Positions 62,238-64,000 of a DNA stretch of 64,000 nt are shown here, one piece after another. A model generated the notes under the pieces. It did not search any database, had not been told where the DNA came from, and worked only from the letters and a program-made list of their open reading frames with translations. Every line of letters begins with the position of its first letter. Within the stretch, counting starts at the first letter, position 1. The stretch is taken from contig NZ_CP114285.2 in NCBI RefSeq assembly GCF_027111255.2, positions 3,348,001 through 3,412,000 of the forward strand, in the 5' to 3' direction. The DNA comes from Flavobacterium flavigenum (lineage in GTDB: Bacteria > Bacteroidota > Bacteroidia > Flavobacteriales > Flavobacteriaceae). The position numbers were made by a program, and so were the translations under genes.

Positions 62238-63233
62238 TTATTTAGAAGACTCTCTAAATTCCTTCAAAACCTGATCAATAACCCAGGTTGTTCTGGCTGC
62301 TGATGTTCCTCTTGAAGGAGAAAATCCTTCTTTACCTAAAAGTTCTTCCATGACAGTTTCAATAAAAGGCTGCTGGATATGTAGCGGATTTTCGATTGTG
62401 ATGGTTTCTTTTTCTCCATTTGCATATTCAACAAGGATGGGATCTTCTCCGAAAGTTGAAAATGCTATTTTGCCTTTGTCGCCCACAATTTCGGTATTGT
62501 CATAACGTTCAAAACTGGCGAAATTCCATAATCCGGAACCGTGGATTCCATTTTCGAACAGAAAAGACATTGAAACAGCGTCTTCGGCAGGGTAGGCTTT
62601 TAACTGGGAAGTAGCATGTCCTCGTACAGACTTTATCGGACCTAAAACAAAATCCAGAAAATCCAAGGTATGGCAAGCCAGATCAACAAAGATTCCACCT
62701 CCTGAAATGTGTGGTAAAACTGTCCACGGGAGATTGATTTCATCATCATAACGTTCTTCAAAAGGATGGTATAAAATACAATTTACATGGCGTATATTTC
62801 CTAACTTTCCTTGATCGATTATTTCTTTGATTTTTAAAAACCGTGGTAAAGCCCTTCTGTAATAGGCCACAAACAACGGAACATTATGTTCTTTACATAC
62901 GCTGATCATTTCGTTGCATTCTTCAAAAGTAAGCGCCATAGGTTTTTCAACATAAACCGGTTTTCCGGCTTTGGCACACAAAATCGTATATTCTTTATGA
63001 GAAGATGGAGGAGTAGCAATATAAACGGCATCAACTTCAGGATCGTTGATTAAATCTTCCGCTTTAGAATACCATTTCGGAACATTGTGGCGTTTGGCGT
63101 AATCTTCGGCAAGTGCTGCATCTCTTCGCATAACGGCAACTAAAGCGGAGTTTGGTGCTTTATGAAATGCCGGACCGCTTTTAACTTCGGTTACGTTTCC
63201 ACAACCTATGATTCCCCATTTTATAATTTTCAT
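62238..63233 (-). CDS. Gfo/Idh/MocA-family oxidoreductase
   Basis: A 331-residue NAD(P)-dependent sugar or polyol oxidoreductase. The Rossmann motif is WGIIGCGNVTE near residues 6-16. The Lys-Pro active-site motif YVEKPMAL is near 94-101, and GGGIFVDLACHTLDFLDFVLG near 178-198 carries the catalytic Asp-His pair. There is no signal peptide. The substrate is not readable. It lies between two repeat-rich spacers. Confidence 0.9.
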   Translation of the reverse strand: MKIIKWGIIGCGNVTEVKSGPAFHKAPNSALVAVMRRDAALAEDYAKRHNVPKWYSKAEDLINDPEVDAVYIATPPSSHKEYTILCAKAGKPVYVEKPMALTFEECNEMISVCKEHNVPLFVAYYRRALPRFLKIKEIIDQGKLGNIRHVNCILYHPFEERYDDEINLPWTVLPHISGGGIFVDLACHTLDFLDFVLGPIKSVRGHATSQLKAYPAEDAVSMSFLFENGIHGSGLWNFASFERYDNTEIVGDKGKIAFSTFGEDPILVEYANGEKETITIENPLHIQQPFIETVMEELLGKEGFSPSRGTSAARTTWVIDQVLKEFRESSK

Positions 63234-63597
63234 GGTTTGTTTTTTTAGTTTCTCAAATTTAAAAAAGGTTTGCCACGAATTGCACGAATTTCCACGAATT
63301 TATTTCTCCCGCAGATTCTGCGGATTTTGCAGATTCATAGTGTAAAAAAATCTGCCTATCTGCTAAATCTGCGTGAGAATAATATTGAGCAAAAAAAGTT
63401 AACCACGAATTAATTTCACGCAGATCTGAAAAGATTTAAGCAGATACACGCAGATTTTTTAATAATCATATCTGCCTAAATCTGCAGAATCTGCGTGAAA
63501 CAAAAAATAAAGCCACGATATTCAGAAAATTAATTCGTGAATTGCTTCGCCTATTCGCTATCGCTCGGGTCGTGGCTAAAAAATTTAGATCTAAATC
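63234..63597. repeat. repeat-filled spacer with CACGCAGATT and CCACGAATT words
   Basis: No gene in 364 bases. Copies of CCACGAATT, CACGCAGAT, ATCTGCGTGA and the near-perfect palindrome CCGCAGATTCTGCGG (63310-63324) fill it, in both orientations. The end carries the complement of the 61911 repeat. A -7-like TAAATTTG for the Gfo/Idh gene is at 63254-63261. Confidence 0.65.
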
Positions 63598-64000
63598 TTA
63601 CTTAGAAGGCAATGCTTTAAAACCCATATTGTAAAGCGTGAACGCCTGGATATCTACATTTTCCTGAATCGTAGCCGCAACAGATTTTCCTGCTCCGTGG
63701 CCTGCTTTTACATCAATACGAATCAAAACCGGATTGTCTCCCGTTTGTTTTTCCTGTAATTCAGAAGCGAATTTGAAACTGTGAGCAGGAACCACACGAT
63801 CATCATGATCTCCGGTAGTGACCATTGTTGCAGGATAATGTATTCCTTTTTTAACGTTGTGAACAGGAGAATATCCTTTTAAGTATTCGAACATCTCTTT
63901 GTTGTCCTGAGAAGTTCCGTAATCATAAGCCCATCCTGCACCTGCTGTAAAGGCATTGTAACGAAGCATATCCATAACGCCAACTGCTGGTAAAGCTACT
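63598..64000 (-). CDS. prolyl oligopeptidase family protein, C-terminal part
   Basis: The frame is open from the stop at 63598 to the window edge and therefore continues beyond it. Visible is the end of an S9A peptidase catalytic domain: [20 protein letters not shown], the catalytic Asp in [15 protein letters not shown] and the catalytic His in KAGHGAGKS. The catalytic Ser would lie upstream, outside the window. Cleaves short peptides after proline. The presence of a signal peptide cannot be judged. Confidence 0.9.
   Translation of the reverse strand, partial: VALPAVGVMDMLRYNAFTAGAGWAYDYGTSQDNKEMFEYLKGYSPVHNVKKGIHYPATMVTTGDHDDRVVPAHSFKFASELQEKQTGDNPVLIRIDVKAGHGAGKSVAATIQENVDIQAFTLYNMGFKALPSK

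Noticed and set aside
1..64000. CRISPR array, rRNA genes or insertion sequence with transposase
   Set aside because: No regularly spaced identical repeats, ribosomal RNA stretches or transposase motifs were seen anywhere in the window.

Overview
The window is from a low-GC member of the Bacteroidota, most likely a Flavobacterium or a close relative. Several signs agree. Housekeeping promoters have the Bacteroidota form, TTG at -33 and TAnnTTTG at -7. Signal peptides often end in AQ or GQ, and lipoproteins carry short lipoboxes. DnaE is fused to its own proofreading exonuclease, ribosomal protein S16 has a long Ala/Glu tail, and the non-coding stretches hold dispersed repeats of a kind common in flavobacteria. 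The species cannot be named from the sequence alone.

Layout: 1-2107 holds the start of a nuo (complex I) operon, read leftward (nuoA, nuoB, nuoC, partial nuoD). 2200-7170 has a cold-shock protein, a lipoprotein, aspS, a TlpA-like thioredoxin and a MORN-type protein. 7171-9422 is a three-gene DUF3325/DUF3649/PepSY cassette, probably for iron uptake. 9475-16612 is a tetR-tolC-adaptor-RND efflux operon followed by a YceI gene; the two promoters share a palindromic operator. 16718-24830 has a polyprenyl synthetase, small membrane proteins, sucA-sucB and a ThuA-like protein.

24880-33106 is an accessory cluster: a retropepsin-like protease overlapping a TPR-CHAT protease, a PKD/outer-membrane-barrel protein, a lipoprotein, a small membrane protein, and a divergent ECF-type sigma factor with a membrane anti-sigma/TPR protein. 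Three identically spaced copies of a promoter-like motif (GGTAACAAT-N11-GTTGATRTA) lie inside it. I read this as a sigma-controlled envelope protease system and do not recognise it as a described one.

33378-36434 has a TatD-family hydrolase, an acyltransferase and asparaginase. 36530-44762 starts with tRNA-Ser(GGA) and carries a type I restriction-modification island: hsdR, a DUF1016 nuclease, hsdS, a PrrC/RloC-like ATPase with a possible anticodon-nuclease triad, and hsdM. hsdM is broken by one extra T directly before its catalytic NPPF motif. A repeat of the tRNA 3' end closes the island, so it looks like a tRNA-targeted insertion without a visible integrase.

44950-64000 returns to ordinary chromosome: an SGNH lipoprotein, DUF3050, an acyl-CoA dehydrogenase, a tRNA methyltransferase, rpsP-rimM, an RRM protein, the leuCDAB operon, dnaE, an outer-membrane barrel, a MITE-like nested palindrome, a Gfo/Idh/MocA oxidoreductase, a repeat-rich spacer and the C-terminal end of a prolyl oligopeptidase.
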